From the NCBI RefSeq assembly GCF_014202495.1, contig NZ_JACHHA010000007.1:47012-111011 (forward strand): 64,000 nucleotides of DNA, read 5' to 3'. The notes beneath the pieces are model-generated. The model made no database searches. It was not told where the DNA came from and saw only the letters and a program-made list of their open reading frames with translations. This DNA is from Cerasibacillus quisquiliarum. Its GTDB lineage: Bacteria > Bacillota > Bacilli > Bacillales > Amphibacillaceae. Position numbers and translations under genes: made by a program. This document shows positions 1 through 8,971 of this stretch, piece after piece. The number at the start of each line of letters is the position of its first letter. Positions within the stretch are counted from its first letter, which is position 1.

Positions 1-186
1 CATTTCATTCGTTCGGGCTGCATCAAGATCAACGACATGTAAATATGGTGCGCCTTTATTCTCCCAATATTTAGCCATCTGAACAGGTGACTCACTATAA
101 ATGGTTTGTTTATCATATTGGCCTTGTTGTAAACGAACACAACGCCCATCTAAAAGATCAATTGCTGGAAATAAAATCATCATCAT
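1..186 (-). CDS. hisA: HisA, ProFAR isomerase (N-terminal part only)
   Basis: Phosphoribosylformimino-5-aminoimidazole carboxamide ribotide isomerase, the fourth step of histidine synthesis. Only about the first 60 residues are inside the window; the gene runs off its left edge. The visible start reads ILFPAIDLLDGRCVRL, the first beta strand of the HisA barrel with its catalytic Asp, followed by QGQYD. The start overlaps the hisB stop in the string ATGATGATG (three possible ATGs at 186, 183 and 180), behind an AAGGGGGA ribosome binding site, so translation is coupled to hisB. In the usual Bacillus order hisH lies between hisB and hisA; here it does not. Family assignment is firm. Confidence 0.93.
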   Translation of the reverse strand, partial: MMMILFPAIDLLDGRCVRLQQGQYDKQTIYSESPVQMAKYWENKGAPYLHVVDLDAARTNEM

Positions 187-794
187 TGTCCCCCTTGATT
201 AGAAAATGATAACGTCCCCTTTGTCGACGGTATACCGACGACACGACGATCTATTTCAGTTGCATAACGAAGAGAACGACCAACACCTTTAAAAATTGCT
301 TCTACAATATGATGGCTATTTTTCCCATAAGGAACTTGTATGTGTAAAGTAATCCCGGCATGGTTAACAAATCCGCGGAAAAATTCCTCCACTAACTCCG
401 TATCAAATGTCCCAATCTTTTCTTTCAAGCCGTCAACTTGAAACACAAGATATGGTCGACCACTAATATCAACTGAAACGTGAGCAATCGCCTCATCCAT
501 CGGTATTGAAACAGTTGCATATCTTGTCATTCCGCTCATATCTCCTAAAGCTTCGCGAAACGCACGCCCTAAAACAATTCCAACATCTTCTACTGTATGA
601 TGATCATCAACATGTAAATCACCTTGACATGTCACATTAAGATTAAATAACCCATGTCGTGTAAAAGCATCAAGCATATGATTAAAGAAGCCAACACCTG
701 TATCAAGTGTCGCTTTTCCTGTTCCATCAATCATTAATTCAAGATTAATCGCTGTTTCATTTGTTTTTCGTATCTGTTTACTTTTTCTTACCAT
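183..794 (-). CDS. hisB: Imidazoleglycerol-phosphate dehydratase HisB
   Basis: Dehydrates imidazole glycerol phosphate to imidazole acetol phosphate, a Mn-dependent step of histidine synthesis. At 203 residues it is the usual monofunctional length, with no fused phosphatase. Both metal-binding signatures are present: DDHHTVEDVG near residue 65 and NSHHIVEAIFKG near residue 160; GFFNHMLDAFTRHG lies near residue 35. Its start lies 17 bases inside the end of hisD and its stop overlaps the start of hisA, so it is the middle of a tightly packed operon. Assignment is certain. Confidence 0.98.
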   Translation of the reverse strand: MVRKSKQIRKTNETAINLELMIDGTGKATLDTGVGFFNHMLDAFTRHGLFNLNVTCQGDLHVDDHHTVEDVGIVLGRAFREALGDMSGMTRYATVSIPMDEAIAHVSVDISGRPYLVFQVDGLKEKIGTFDTELVEEFFRGFVNHAGITLHIQVPYGKNSHHIVEAIFKGVGRSLRYATEIDRRVVGIPSTKGTLSFSNQGGQ

Positions 795-2067
795 TTTCTT
801 TCCTCCTCACCTGTATCGATTTTGCATGAGCCGTCAACCCCTCAGCTTTAGCAAGTGTCACAATCGAATCGATGCTTTTATTAAGTGCTGCTTCTGAATA
901 ATAGATGACACTTGATTTTTTCAAAAAGTCATAGACACCGAGTGGGGACGAGAAGACGGCTGTCCCACTTGTTGGTAGCGTGTGATTCGGTCCTGCATAA
1001 TAATCACCTAAAGCTTCTGGTGAGTCGTTCCCAAGAAAAATAGCACCTGCATGTTTAACAAGGGGTAGCTTTTCCATTGGATTTTCAATCATCAGTTGTA
1101 AATGTTCTGGTGCGATTTTATTTACTAATTGCAAGGCCTCTTTCAACGAATCGACTACAATAATTCGTCCATTTTTCTCAAGCGACTCATTGATCATTGC
1201 TTTTCTTTCTAATAATTGAAGTTGTTTTTCAACTTCTTTTTGAACTGTTAAAGCTATTTTTTTACTATAAGTGATTAAAATAGCGGTTGCATCTTCATCA
1301 TGCTCTGCTTGTGCTAATAAGTCAGCTGCGACATAGTGCGGTGGTGCGGTATCATCAGCAACAATAACAACTTCACTTGGGCCAGCTATCATATCTATTG
1401 CAACATCACCATATACCCATTTTTTTGCTCGAGCGACATAACGGTTACCCGGTCCAACAATTTTATTTACCTTCTGGATTGTCTCTGTGCCATAGGCTAG
1501 TGCGGCAATAGCTTGAGCACCGCCAACTTTGTATATTTGATCTACACCAGCGATATGTGCAGCAACTAGAACTTCAGAACGAATGCGTCCATCTTCATCT
1601 GGTGGGGTTACCATAATAATTTGTTTAACACCGGCAATTTTTGCTGGTAAGACATTCATTAAAACAGTCGACGGATAAGCGGCTTTACCACCTGGAATAT
1701 AAACACCAGCAGATTCAAGTGGTGTTACTTTTTGTCCGAGTAATGTCCCGTCTTCTCCTTCTATAAACCATGATTTTTCTAATTGGTTTTTATGGAAATG
1801 AATAATTTGTTGTTTAGCCCCATTTAAAGCTTCAAGAAATTCACTTGTTATTTCTTGTTTTGCTAATGCCATTTCTTCTTCTGTAACAGTAAATGTTTGT
1901 AGGTCAACACGATCGAATTGTCGGGTATAATTTAATAGCGCACGGTCCCCCTCTCGTCTAACTGTTTGTATAATATTTAAAACATCATCATCCAATTTCC
2001 GGTCATCATTTTTTTTCATAACAGCTGCCTTTTCTTTTATAAATGCCGATAATGTCATGATTTTCAT
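778..2067 (-). CDS. hisD: Histidinol dehydrogenase HisD
   Basis: Zn-dependent enzyme that oxidises L-histidinol to L-histidine in two NAD-linked steps. It has 429 residues, the usual length. Visible signatures are the glycine-rich IDMIAGPSEVVIVAD near residue 225, LAQAEHDEDA near 250, and NHTLPTSGTAVFSSPLGV near 360, which carries a zinc-ligand His. It overlaps hisG at its start (ATGA type) and hisB at its end. The C-terminus is a basic tail (RKENGKKK). Assignment is certain. Confidence 0.98.
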   Translation of the reverse strand: MKIMTLSAFIKEKAAVMKKNDDRKLDDDVLNIIQTVRREGDRALLNYTRQFDRVDLQTFTVTEEEMALAKQEITSEFLEALNGAKQQIIHFHKNQLEKSWFIEGEDGTLLGQKVTPLESAGVYIPGGKAAYPSTVLMNVLPAKIAGVKQIIMVTPPDEDGRIRSEVLVAAHIAGVDQIYKVGGAQAIAALAYGTETIQKVNKIVGPGNRYVARAKKWVYGDVAIDMIAGPSEVVIVADDTAPPHYVAADLLAQAEHDEDATAILITYSKKIALTVQKEVEKQLQLLERKAMINESLEKNGRIIVVDSLKEALQLVNKIAPEHLQLMIENPMEKLPLVKHAGAIFLGNDSPEALGDYYAGPNHTLPTSGTAVFSSPLGVYDFLKKSSVIYYSEAALNKSIDSIVTLAKAEGLTAHAKSIQVRRKENGKKK

Positions 2068-2699
2068 TGTTTCACCTCAAGAACAGTTTTAATTTGGTTA
2101 ATAAATGGTGTCATCAAGTCATGCTTAAGAGCAAAACTAGCTTTATTTACAATTAAACGTGTACTAATAGCCTCAATTTCATCAAAAATAACTAAACCAT
2201 TTTCTCTTAATGTACGTCCCGTTTCGACAATATCAACAATCACATCTGATAATCCAATTAACGGTGCTAATTCAACAGATCCATTTAATTTAATGGTTTC
2301 AATCTGTATATCTTTTTCTAAAAAGTACTTCTCTGCAATGACTGGGTACTTAGAAGCAATCGTTAGATGGGAAGTTGTTCTTAACGGCTTTTCTTTTAAA
2401 CCAGCAACAACCATCTTACATTGTCCAAACTTTAAATCTAACAGTTCATAAAAGTGACCATTTGATTCTAAAATATTATCCTTTCCAACAATACCTAAAT
2501 CAGCCGCACCTTGTTCAACATACGTAGGAACATCAACCGCTTTAACAAAAAGCATTTTAACTTGTTTCGTCTGATCATAGAAAATGAGTTTCCGACTCTC
2601 TTCATGAAAGTTATTGAACCGAATTCCCGCTTGTTCTAACAAAGCGATTGAATCTTTTGCTGTTCTTCCTTTAGCAAGTGCAATTGTAAGCATAAGCAT
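2064..2699 (-). CDS. hisG: ATP phosphoribosyltransferase catalytic subunit HisG, short form
   Basis: First committed step of histidine synthesis: ATP plus PRPP gives phosphoribosyl-ATP. At 211 residues this is the short HisG-S, without the C-terminal ACT-like regulatory domain, so it must work in a complex with HisZ, which is encoded just upstream. Visible signatures are ALAKGR at the N-terminus, DLGIVGKD near residue 70 and ELAPLIGLSDVIVDIVETG near 145. The start is preceded by AAAGGAGG. The stop overlaps the hisD start by 4 bases. Confidence 0.97.
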   Translation of the reverse strand: MLMLTIALAKGRTAKDSIALLEQAGIRFNNFHEESRKLIFYDQTKQVKMLFVKAVDVPTYVEQGAADLGIVGKDNILESNGHFYELLDLKFGQCKMVVAGLKEKPLRTTSHLTIASKYPVIAEKYFLEKDIQIETIKLNGSVELAPLIGLSDVIVDIVETGRTLRENGLVIFDEIEAISTRLIVNKASFALKHDLMTPFINQIKTVLEVKQ

Positions 2700-2715
2700 G
2701 AGCCTCCTTTCACTT

Positions 2716-3930
2716 TTATAATTGGTATTGTGTCAAAAAGGAGTCTATATTCGGATAGACACGCTTTTCTCTTCCATTGAAAACAGTAATATGCTGTTCT
2801 TGTAAATAAATAGCACGAGCTGAATGAGTAACATTTATTTCCTTATGATTGATTAATACCCGCTTTGATCTATGTCTTAATTGTCTCATCAATTGATAAG
2901 CTTCTCTTATTCTGGTAGGCGTATAATAGATAACAATGTCTTCCTGTCGATTAATTGTATGTTGTTCTTTCTTTAAACCGTCTATCAATAATTGAATATC
3001 ACAACCAAAACCGACAGCAGGTATCATGATGCCAATCTTTTCAGTTAATGTATCGTATCTACCACCCATTAAAACGGGTTCCCCCACACGCGCTATAAAA
3101 CCTTGAAAAATAACATCTGAATAATAGTCCATATGATTAATTAAACCTAAGTTAAAGACAATATTTTCAGTCATGCCATATAAATCTAGTAACTGATGCA
3201 TCCTTTCAAGATGATCAATCGCTTGATTCATTTCTTTATTTAGTGATAAAGTTCTTGCTCGTTCTATGACGTGTCCTGGAGGGCCATATAAATCAACTAT
3301 TTGTAAAATAACTCGTTGTAATGGCTGACTAACTTGATGCTCGATTAAAAAAGTTTGTAAATCAGTTTTGTTTTTGGATTGAATATATTGTTTTAGAAGT
3401 TGTCGTTCACTATATGGTAAGTTCGTTTCTTCTAAAATTTGTTGGACAAAACCAGCATGTCCAACTTCGATGGTAAAATGAGTAACAGGTAAGTTGGCTA
3501 ATAATTCATAAGCTAATGCTAATACTTCCGTATCACTCTCTGTTGAATCATCTCCGAAAAGCTCTACCCCTATTTGCTTATGTGCCAATACACGATTGGC
3601 AGCTTGTCTGAAAACATCCATAATATAAAAATATCTTTTGATCTTCTCGTTATGTCCAACATGTTTAGTTACGAGGCGTGCAACTGGGATTGTTACATCT
3701 GGACGTAAGACGAGTACTTTTCCCGATGGTCCAATGACTTTTACCATATCATCCTGTAAAATCATCCCATCTACAGAAGAATATAGATCATATGGTTCAA
3801 AAATCGCCGTCTCAATTTCATCATATCCATATGTATAAAAGAGCTGTCTTGCCGTCTTGATGATGCTCTCTTTCTTTTCACACGTCAGAGTATTTGCTTT
3901 GAGCACGTCATTCATATTGGATTGGTACAT
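2716..3930 (-). CDS. hisZ: ATP phosphoribosyltransferase regulatory subunit HisZ
   Basis: HisZ is a histidyl-tRNA-synthetase-like protein that lacks aminoacylation activity and activates short HisG. The class II synthetase fold is visible: YGYDEIETAIFEPYDLYSS near the N-terminus, LRPDVTIPVARLV (motif 2 region) and GGRYDTL in the C-terminal half. I place the start at 3930 (MYQSNMND) because AAAGGAG lies 9 bases upstream; an in-frame ATG at 3957 lacks a ribosome binding site. This gives 404 residues. It is the first gene of the operon, behind a near-consensus promoter. Confidence 0.95.
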   Translation of the reverse strand: MYQSNMNDVLKANTLTCEKKESIIKTARQLFYTYGYDEIETAIFEPYDLYSSVDGMILQDDMVKVIGPSGKVLVLRPDVTIPVARLVTKHVGHNEKIKRYFYIMDVFRQAANRVLAHKQIGVELFGDDSTESDTEVLALAYELLANLPVTHFTIEVGHAGFVQQILEETNLPYSERQLLKQYIQSKNKTDLQTFLIEHQVSQPLQRVILQIVDLYGPPGHVIERARTLSLNKEMNQAIDHLERMHQLLDLYGMTENIVFNLGLINHMDYYSDVIFQGFIARVGEPVLMGGRYDTLTEKIGIMIPAVGFGCDIQLLIDGLKKEQHTINRQEDIVIYYTPTRIREAYQLMRQLRHRSKRVLINHKEINVTHSARAIYLQEQHITVFNGREKRVYPNIDSFLTQYQL

Positions 3931-3989
3931 CTTAATATTCTCCTTTAACTTTATCACTTTATCACTTCACTGTCATGAAGTTATATAGT

Positions 3990-4018
3990 ATTCTAATAGA
4001 TAGATTGATAGATGTCAA
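3990..4018 (-). promoter_or_regulatory. Sigma-A type promoter of the his operon
   Basis: On the minus strand: TTGACA (4013-4018), a 17-base spacer and TAGAAT (3990-3995). That is a near-consensus vegetative promoter about 60 bases upstream of hisZ. Short direct repeats lie in the spacer (AGATTGATAGAT on the plus strand) and after the start site (TTATCACT twice, 3950-3966). They could be operator half-sites, but I cannot name a regulator. No T-box or leader peptide is visible. Confidence 0.82.
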
Positions 4019-4037
4019 CTTTAAGGAGGACTTTTTT

Positions 4038-4838
4038 ATGTTTGATTATCATATTCATAGTGATTTTTCAGCAGATTGTGATACACCTATGGAAAAAACG
4101 ATTGAAACAGCGATTGAAAAAGGATTTTCGGAGATTTGTTTTACTGATCATATTGATTATGATTATCCGGATCCTACCATAACATTTGATTTTGATTTAA
4201 AATCTTATGACCGAAAAATAAAAGCAATGCAAGATAATTATGGACAAAAGATTAAAATTAAGAAGGGCATTGAAATAGGCATTCAACCACATCTGTTGAA
4301 ACAATATGAGGATTTATTAACGAAAGAATCATTTGACTTTATTATATGTTCAATGCATACGACGGATAGGAAAACATTACACTATGGGAATCTATTTAAA
4401 GATAGGACGACTGAGGAAGGTTTTCAGCAATATTACGAAGAACTTTTATACTGTGTAAAACACTTTGATTATTATTCTGTTCTTGGACATCTTGATTTGG
4501 TAAAGCGATATACGTCAGAGGTTGTCACGAATCACTTTCATCCGTTGATTGAAAGTATTTTTAAGGAAATTATTCCAAAAGGAAAAGGAATCGAAATAAA
4601 TACGTCTAGTTTTCGCTATGGTATGGATACTGTGATGCCAAGCATTGATATTTTAAAGCTTTATAAAAAATTAGGTGGAGAAATTATTACACTAGGGTCT
4701 GATTCACACTCTGAAATGACACTAGGTTATCAATTTCCTGCCGTATTAAATGTATTAAAGGAAATTGGTTTTAATTACATAACAACTTTTACAGAGAAAG
4801 AACCTATCTTTCATCCGATTGAAAAAATAAAAATGTAA
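4038..4838 (+). CDS. hisJ: Histidinol-phosphatase, PHP family
   Basis: Removes phosphate from L-histidinol phosphate, the penultimate step of histidine synthesis. PHP-domain metal ligands are visible: HIHSDFSADC at residues 4-13, TDHIDY near 40, the CSMHTTD region near 110, GHLDLVKRY near 155 and LGSDSHSEM near 225. The start at 4038 follows AAGGAGG by 8 bases; an upstream in-frame ATG at 3975 has no ribosome binding site. The protein has 266 residues, typical of HisJ/HisK. It is divergent from the his operon and shares its control region, which supports the histidine role over other PHP phosphatases. Confidence 0.93.
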   Translation: MFDYHIHSDFSADCDTPMEKTIETAIEKGFSEICFTDHIDYDYPDPTITFDFDLKSYDRKIKAMQDNYGQKIKIKKGIEIGIQPHLLKQYEDLLTKESFDFIICSMHTTDRKTLHYGNLFKDRTTEEGFQQYYEELLYCVKHFDYYSVLGHLDLVKRYTSEVVTNHFHPLIESIFKEIIPKGKGIEINTSSFRYGMDTVMPSIDILKLYKKLGGEIITLGSDSHSEMTLGYQFPAVLNVLKEIGFNYITTFTEKEPIFHPIEKIKM

Positions 4839-4872
4839 AAATCAGGGTTATCATTTTACCCTGATTTTTACA
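4834..4872. terminator. Bidirectional terminator between hisJ and plsC
   Basis: A perfect 15-bp stem (arms 4834-4848 and 4858-4872) with a 9-base loop. T-runs on both strands fit the two convergent genes. Confidence 0.9.
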
Positions 4873-5643
4873 TTAAACTTCTATTGGTAACTCTTTTAAC
4901 GGAGATGAATTTGAATCTTGTTTTCTAATATTCTCTAGATCTTTGGCGATGATGTTCTCAGTATATTCGGCGAGTTCTTTTCCAGTCATATTACTATATT
5001 CTTCTGGTGTAATCGGTTGTCCAATTACAATTTTTATTGTAGATGGCTGGATACGATGATTGTTTTGTTCATATATTTCACGTGTTCCATCTATTGTAAC
5101 GGGGACAATAGGTACTTTCGCCTTCGTACCTAAGCGAAAGCTCCCTGCTTTAAAACGATTTAATTCACCGTCTTTACTTCGCGTACCTTCTGGAAAAATA
5201 ACCATTGAAAAGCCTTTTTTAATATTCTTTGTCCCTTGTTGTATCGCACGTACAGACTGTCTACGATCTTGGCGATCAATGAACACACAATGAAGTAATT
5301 TCATCCATGAGCGGATAATCGGGATTTTTTTAATTTCTATTTTAGCGATAAATCCGACCGGTTTACCTAAATAACCGAGCAAAGCTAAAATATCAAATAA
5401 ACCTTGATGATTGGCTACGTATAAAGCAGGTCCGTCTGGTAAATAGTTTTCTCCTTCAACATATACTTTTGTATTTGTCTTTTCAATCACTTTTTGTGAT
5501 ACGACACTGGGCGTTTTAAATATTTCTTCCTGAATGTGGGGAAGATGGGACTGCTGAGCTAGTTTTTTTACCTGTAATAGTCTAAAATAACTGCCGATTA
5601 CATAGATTGTTGCATATATATAGATTCTAATTGTTCGAATCAT
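4873..5643 (-). CDS. plsC: 1-acyl-sn-glycerol-3-phosphate acyltransferase PlsC
   Basis: Transfers an acyl group to position 2 of 1-acyl-glycerol-3-phosphate, giving phosphatidic acid at the inner membrane face. The family motifs are in order: NHQGLFD (NHX4D catalytic box, near residue 78), FIDRQDRRQS, FPEGTRS (near 150) and VPIVPVTIDG (near 180). An N-terminal hydrophobic segment (IYIYATIYVIGSYF) anchors it. The length of 256 residues is normal. The start at 5643 is preceded by GAGGAGG at good spacing. The gene stands alone. Confidence 0.93.
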   Translation of the reverse strand: MIRTIRIYIYATIYVIGSYFRLLQVKKLAQQSHLPHIQEEIFKTPSVVSQKVIEKTNTKVYVEGENYLPDGPALYVANHQGLFDILALLGYLGKPVGFIAKIEIKKIPIIRSWMKLLHCVFIDRQDRRQSVRAIQQGTKNIKKGFSMVIFPEGTRSKDGELNRFKAGSFRLGTKAKVPIVPVTIDGTREIYEQNNHRIQPSTIKIVIGQPITPEEYSNMTGKELAEYTENIIAKDLENIRKQDSNSSPLKELPIEV

Positions 5644-6023
5644 GCATTTTCCTCCTCGCTTTTAGATTATATATGAAAAATGATGTTTTTTGTCGAATAT
5701 CGACGGAAGTTCACTAATTTATCATGTTTTACGATTTAATCTAAAAGCCTAGGACAACATATGAACTGCCTACTATTAAATAAGTGCTGAAAATAATAAA
5801 TACAGCTTTATTCTGTATCTGAAAAGAACAAAGCCGTTTCAGCTTTTATCGTCCCTGTAATAGAGATAGACGGAAATATACGGTTCAATAACTTTGGAGA
5901 AATATTCGAAAATGGTGGCTTAAACGTCTCTACTTAGCTTGCTTTAAGCTAGAACTTTAACACTACTAAAAAACTTGCGCACGTTAAGTAGAAAAACTAT
6001 CATACATGCTTATTTCATAAAGC
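5644..6023. other. Gene-free stretch between plsC and the CAP-protein gene
   Basis: About 380 bases without a convincing gene. On the plus strand, 5807-5935 is open for some 40 codons (VSEKNKAVSAFIVPVIEIDG and onward) but has stops just upstream and no ribosome binding site; it may be a relic of a longer gene I cannot name. A small hairpin (TAGCTT/AAGCTA) lies near 5936-5952. Confidence 0.35.
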
Positions 6024-6072
6024 AAAAGTGCCCGAATTCAAATGTACAAATCTTGATTTCAGGCACTTTTTT
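6024..6072 (-). terminator. Terminator of the CAP-protein gene
   Basis: AAAAGTGCC at 6024-6032 pairs with GGCACTTTT at 6062-6070. On the minus strand the stem ends in a T-run. It lies about 60 bases after the stop at 6131. Confidence 0.7.
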
Positions 6073-6130
6073 AATGATTACTAGGGTATGTCCCAGTCTT
6101 TCATCATTTCATTCTATTTATTTATATGGC

Positions 6131-6865
6131 TTATCGACCAATGAATTGTTGTGTCCAAACATTTCCTTGTTCAATATAGCCGACACCTATTTCAGTAAAG
6201 TTTGGATTTAAAATATTTTTACGGTGGCCATCGCTATTCATCCAAGCTTGAACGACTTCTTTTGGTGAACGTTGGCCTTTAGCAATGTTTTCACCAGCTG
6301 TACGATAAGTAATACCCCATTTTTTCATCATGTCAAATGGTGAACCATATGTTGGACTCTGATGTGAAAAGTAGCCGTTTACTGCCATATCGCGTGATTT
6401 TTCACGAGCAACACGACTGAGTTCATCATTAACTTTAAATGGTTTTAGACCTTGTTTCGTACGTTCTTGGTTCGTTAATTGAACGACTTCTTGTTCATAT
6501 TGGTTGAGAGTATCACCTTTATTTGATTCAGTTTGTTGTTTTTCTTCAGTTGCTGATGGTTTTGTATTTTCTGTTTGTTGTGGCTGTTGAACTTGATTGT
6601 CTTTTGAGTTGTTATGGCTTATTTTGTCAGTTTTATTCTCTGATGTTGCTTTTTCCCATTGGATATTTGGAAAATATTTTTTAATAATTGTTCTATATTG
6701 ACCGTTAACAGGTTGCCATTTACCATTAAATGTATAGTATACTTTTGTATATGTTTGTTGTTTAGCTTGTTCAGGAGATGAAATGGATGCATCTGCTACT
6801 CCTAAATGACCTCCAAATAAGATAGCGGCTGATAACGCAGTCACTCTGGTCGCTTTTTTTAACAT
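6131..6865 (-). CDS. Secreted CAP (SCP/PR-1) domain protein, YkwD-like
   Basis: Exported protein of 244 residues. It has a signal peptide (KK, then ALSAAILFGGHLGVADA), then a linker near residues 70-120 rich in Gln, Thr, Lys and Asn, then a C-terminal CAP domain. In the domain are LTNQERTKQGLKPF near 132, the cavity His of GYFSHQSPTYGSPFDM, AGENIAKGQRSPKEVVQAWM near 190, SDGHRKNILNPNFTEIGVGY and a terminal TQQFIG. This matches B. subtilis YkwD and similar spore- or wall-associated proteins. The biochemical role of bacterial CAP proteins is not settled. The gene is monocistronic with its own terminator. Confidence 0.88.
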   Translation of the reverse strand: MLKKATRVTALSAAILFGGHLGVADASISSPEQAKQQTYTKVYYTFNGKWQPVNGQYRTIIKKYFPNIQWEKATSENKTDKISHNNSKDNQVQQPQQTENTKPSATEEKQQTESNKGDTLNQYEQEVVQLTNQERTKQGLKPFKVNDELSRVAREKSRDMAVNGYFSHQSPTYGSPFDMMKKWGITYRTAGENIAKGQRSPKEVVQAWMNSDGHRKNILNPNFTEIGVGYIEQGNVWTQQFIGR

Positions 6866-7185
6866 GTATAAAACACGCTCCTTTTATTTTTTTTCGTTTG
6901 CTTGTCGCAAAATAAATATACCATGCTATTTTTGTAATATTTAAGGCATGATTTTCCAATAATAAAAACGAACTACATGACTTAATAAATGCCTTATTTT
7001 ATATGCCTTTCACGCTTACAATAACTAGGAAAGATAGGGATAATTTTAATACATTGGTTGAAGTTGGCAGCAATTTATGATTGACAAGGTGAAAAACAGC
7101 GTGCAAATGTTACAAAATCATATATTTTGTAAAGTAATTGTTACTTGTCTTTTGTTGATTTTTTTCTTATCTTAATAGTACGTGT

Positions 7186-7229
7186 GTTATGATATATATT
7201 GGGATTTTAATCGTTTAACGAACGTTAAA
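7186..7229 (+). promoter_or_regulatory. Extended -10 promoter and inverted repeat upstream of mreBH
   Basis: TGTTATGAT at 7185-7193 is a TGn-extended -10 box; no good -35 is seen at 17 bases. Just downstream, TTTAACG (7214-7220) and CGTTAAA (7223-7229) form an inverted repeat with a 2-base centre, a plausible operator in the early transcribed region. B. subtilis mreBH is controlled by SigI; I do not see a SigI-type sequence here. Confidence 0.45.
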
Positions 7230-7251
7230 ACTATCATTGGAGGAAATCATT

Positions 7252-8259
7252 ATGTTTTCAAATGCAGAAATTGGGATCGACCTTGGAACAGCAAATATTC
7301 TTATTTATGCCAACTCAAAAGGCATTGTTTTAAATGAGCCCGCTGTAGTGGCGATTGATATAGATACAAAAGAAGTCATTGCTGTTGGTACAGAAGCGAA
7401 AGAAATGATCGGTAAAACACCAAAAAACATCACCCCCATCCGTCCTTTACGAGAAGGTGTTATAGCTGATTTCGATGTAACAACACAAATGTTAAAAGCG
7501 TTTATGAAAAAGGTAAGTAAAAAAGTCGGTATGTCTCTGAGAAAGCCGGTTGTTGTGGTTTGTACACCTACTGGAAGTACAGAAGTAGAACGTCGTGCCA
7601 TCCATAACGCAATTGCAAGTTCTGGTGTTAAGTCCGTCCACATTATTGAAGAGCCTGTAGCTGCTGCTATTGGTGCTGACTTACCAGTTGAAGAACCGAT
7701 TGCAAACGTCGTTGTTGATATTGGTGGCGGAACATCGGAAGTTGGTATTATTTCTTTTGGTGGGGTCGTATCTTCAACATCTATTCGTGTCGGTGGTGAC
7801 CGTTTTGATGAAGAAATTATTCAATCAATTCGTAAAAAATATAATGTCCTAATCGGAGAACGTACAGCTGAACAAGTTAAGATGGAGATTGGCTATGCTC
7901 ACCCTAATCATAAAAAAGTAAACATGGAAGTGCGTGGACGAGATCTCGTAACAGGACTGCCAAAAACAATTACCATTACATCGGGAGAAGTATACGAAGC
8001 GCTTAAGGAATCACTCGAGCAGATTTTAGATGCCATTAAAGCAACATTAGAAAACTGTCCACCAGAATTAAGTGGGGATATAGTTGATAGAGGTGTTGTT
8101 TTAACCGGTGGTGGTTCATTACTGCACGGGATGCAAGAATGGTTATCTAATGAATTATTAGTCCCTGTCAATTTAGCACCTAATCCTTCAGAAGCAGTCG
8201 CAATTGGAACAGGGCGTGCAGTTGGCATGATTAGTAAACTTGAAAAGTCTGCTAAATAG
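7252..8259 (+). CDS. mreBH: Rod-shape actin homologue MreBH
   Basis: Bacterial actin of the MreB family, which guides lateral wall synthesis under the membrane. It has 335 residues. The start at 7252 follows TTGGAGG by 8 bases. Actin-fold nucleotide motifs are visible: [14 protein letters not shown] (phosphate 1), [20 protein letters not shown] (phosphate 2, near 160) and [13 protein letters not shown] (adenosine, near 280). The N-terminus and the segments [15 protein letters not shown] and [14 protein letters not shown] resemble B. subtilis MreBH more than MreB or Mbl. It stands alone, not with mreC/mreD, as expected of this paralogue. Confidence 0.88.
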   Translation: MFSNAEIGIDLGTANILIYANSKGIVLNEPAVVAIDIDTKEVIAVGTEAKEMIGKTPKNITPIRPLREGVIADFDVTTQMLKAFMKKVSKKVGMSLRKPVVVVCTPTGSTEVERRAIHNAIASSGVKSVHIIEEPVAAAIGADLPVEEPIANVVVDIGGGTSEVGIISFGGVVSSTSIRVGGDRFDEEIIQSIRKKYNVLIGERTAEQVKMEIGYAHPNHKKVNMEVRGRDLVTGLPKTITITSGEVYEALKESLEQILDAIKATLENCPPELSGDIVDRGVVLTGGGSLLHGMQEWLSNELLVPVNLAPNPSEAVAIGTGRAVGMISKLEKSAK

Positions 8260-8290
8260 TATTTATTGAAATAATTGGCTACGTGTGCCG

Positions 8291-8328
8291 TTAAAGAGGA
8301 GAAAACTAAAATGTTTTCTCCTCTTTAA
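8291..8328. terminator. Bidirectional terminator after mreBH
   Basis: A perfect 16-bp stem (8291-8306 with 8313-8328) and a 6-base loop, lying between convergent genes. Confidence 0.88.
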
Positions 8329-8329
8329 T

Positions 8330-8713
8330 TTATTTGTTTTCTTGAAGGGAAAATATTTCATAAAATGTTAGGCCAGCAGAAATAGCAAAAGGCATGATTA
8401 AATGTTTTAAAAAATGAACTTTCTCGTCACTAAACAAATATGTAATCATGATATTAACAACACTTAATAAGATAAACAAAATGATAAATTGCTTTATGAT
8501 TTTCTTTGTATCTTCAGCCGATATATGTTTTAACCGTTTCATAAATAAAATGAAACTAAAGAATAAAAAGAGAGCTAGCATGATGACATAAGAGATAACA
8601 CCAACATAAGCGACTGGATGACTGATATCTTTAAATACAATATAACCAACAATCGGTAATCCTAAAATAAGCAAAGCAATCGATGTCATATAAAGATACA
8701 TTCGGTATGTCAC
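8330..8713 (-). CDS. Small four-TM membrane protein, unknown function
   Basis: A 127-residue protein that I do not recognise. Four hydrophobic segments are visible: about residues 8-28, 33-58, 73-92 and 105-120, with a charged loop (MKRLKHISAEDTKKIIKQ) between the second and third. The start is GTG at 8713, four bases after AGGAGGAGG. It stands alone between the mreBH terminator and the control region of the CoA-transferase operon. Confidence 0.7.
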   Translation of the reverse strand: MTYRMYLYMTSIALLILGLPIVGYIVFKDISHPVAYVGVISYVIMLALFLFFSFILFMKRLKHISAEDTKKIIKQFIILFILLSVVNIMITYLFSDEKVHFLKHLIMPFAISAGLTFYEIFSLQENK

Positions 8714-8808
8714 TTTACCTCCTCCTTTTGCACTTTATTATAGTTGAAATTGTATTAATCAACAATCATACATAAACGGTAAAATACAAGTAATAGCATT
8801 CTCTATAA

Positions 8809-8845
8809 AGAAAGCGTTTACAAATTTGTGCGAATCATTTATAAT
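8809..8845 (+). promoter_or_regulatory. Sigma-A promoter overlapped by a cre (CcpA) site
   Basis: TTTACA at 8817-8822, a 17-base spacer and TATAAT at 8840-8845 form an excellent promoter. AGAAAGCGTTTACA at 8809-8822 matches the Bacillus cre consensus TGWAANCGNTNWCA in all but its first base and covers the -35. CcpA bound there should block RNA polymerase, so carbon catabolite repression of the downstream operon (9099-13162) is expected. Confidence 0.82.
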
Positions 8846-8971
8846 AACATTAAAGAATCTTGTTCGAAACGTTGATTTTTGTAAGATTTCTTTTGTTAAA
8901 ATGACAATCGAATCGTTCGCTTAACTGCCTAATCTGTTTGACGTCAACGCCAGACGCACGTAACAGATATG

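Noticed and set aside
5807..5935. Possible transposase fragment
   Set aside because: About 40 open codons with no motif I recognise; not enough to call a mobile element.
8901..8924. Seven-codon frame in the CoA-transferase leader (MTIESFA)
   Set aside because: No ribosome binding site and no run of regulatory codons, so a leader-peptide attenuator is not supported.
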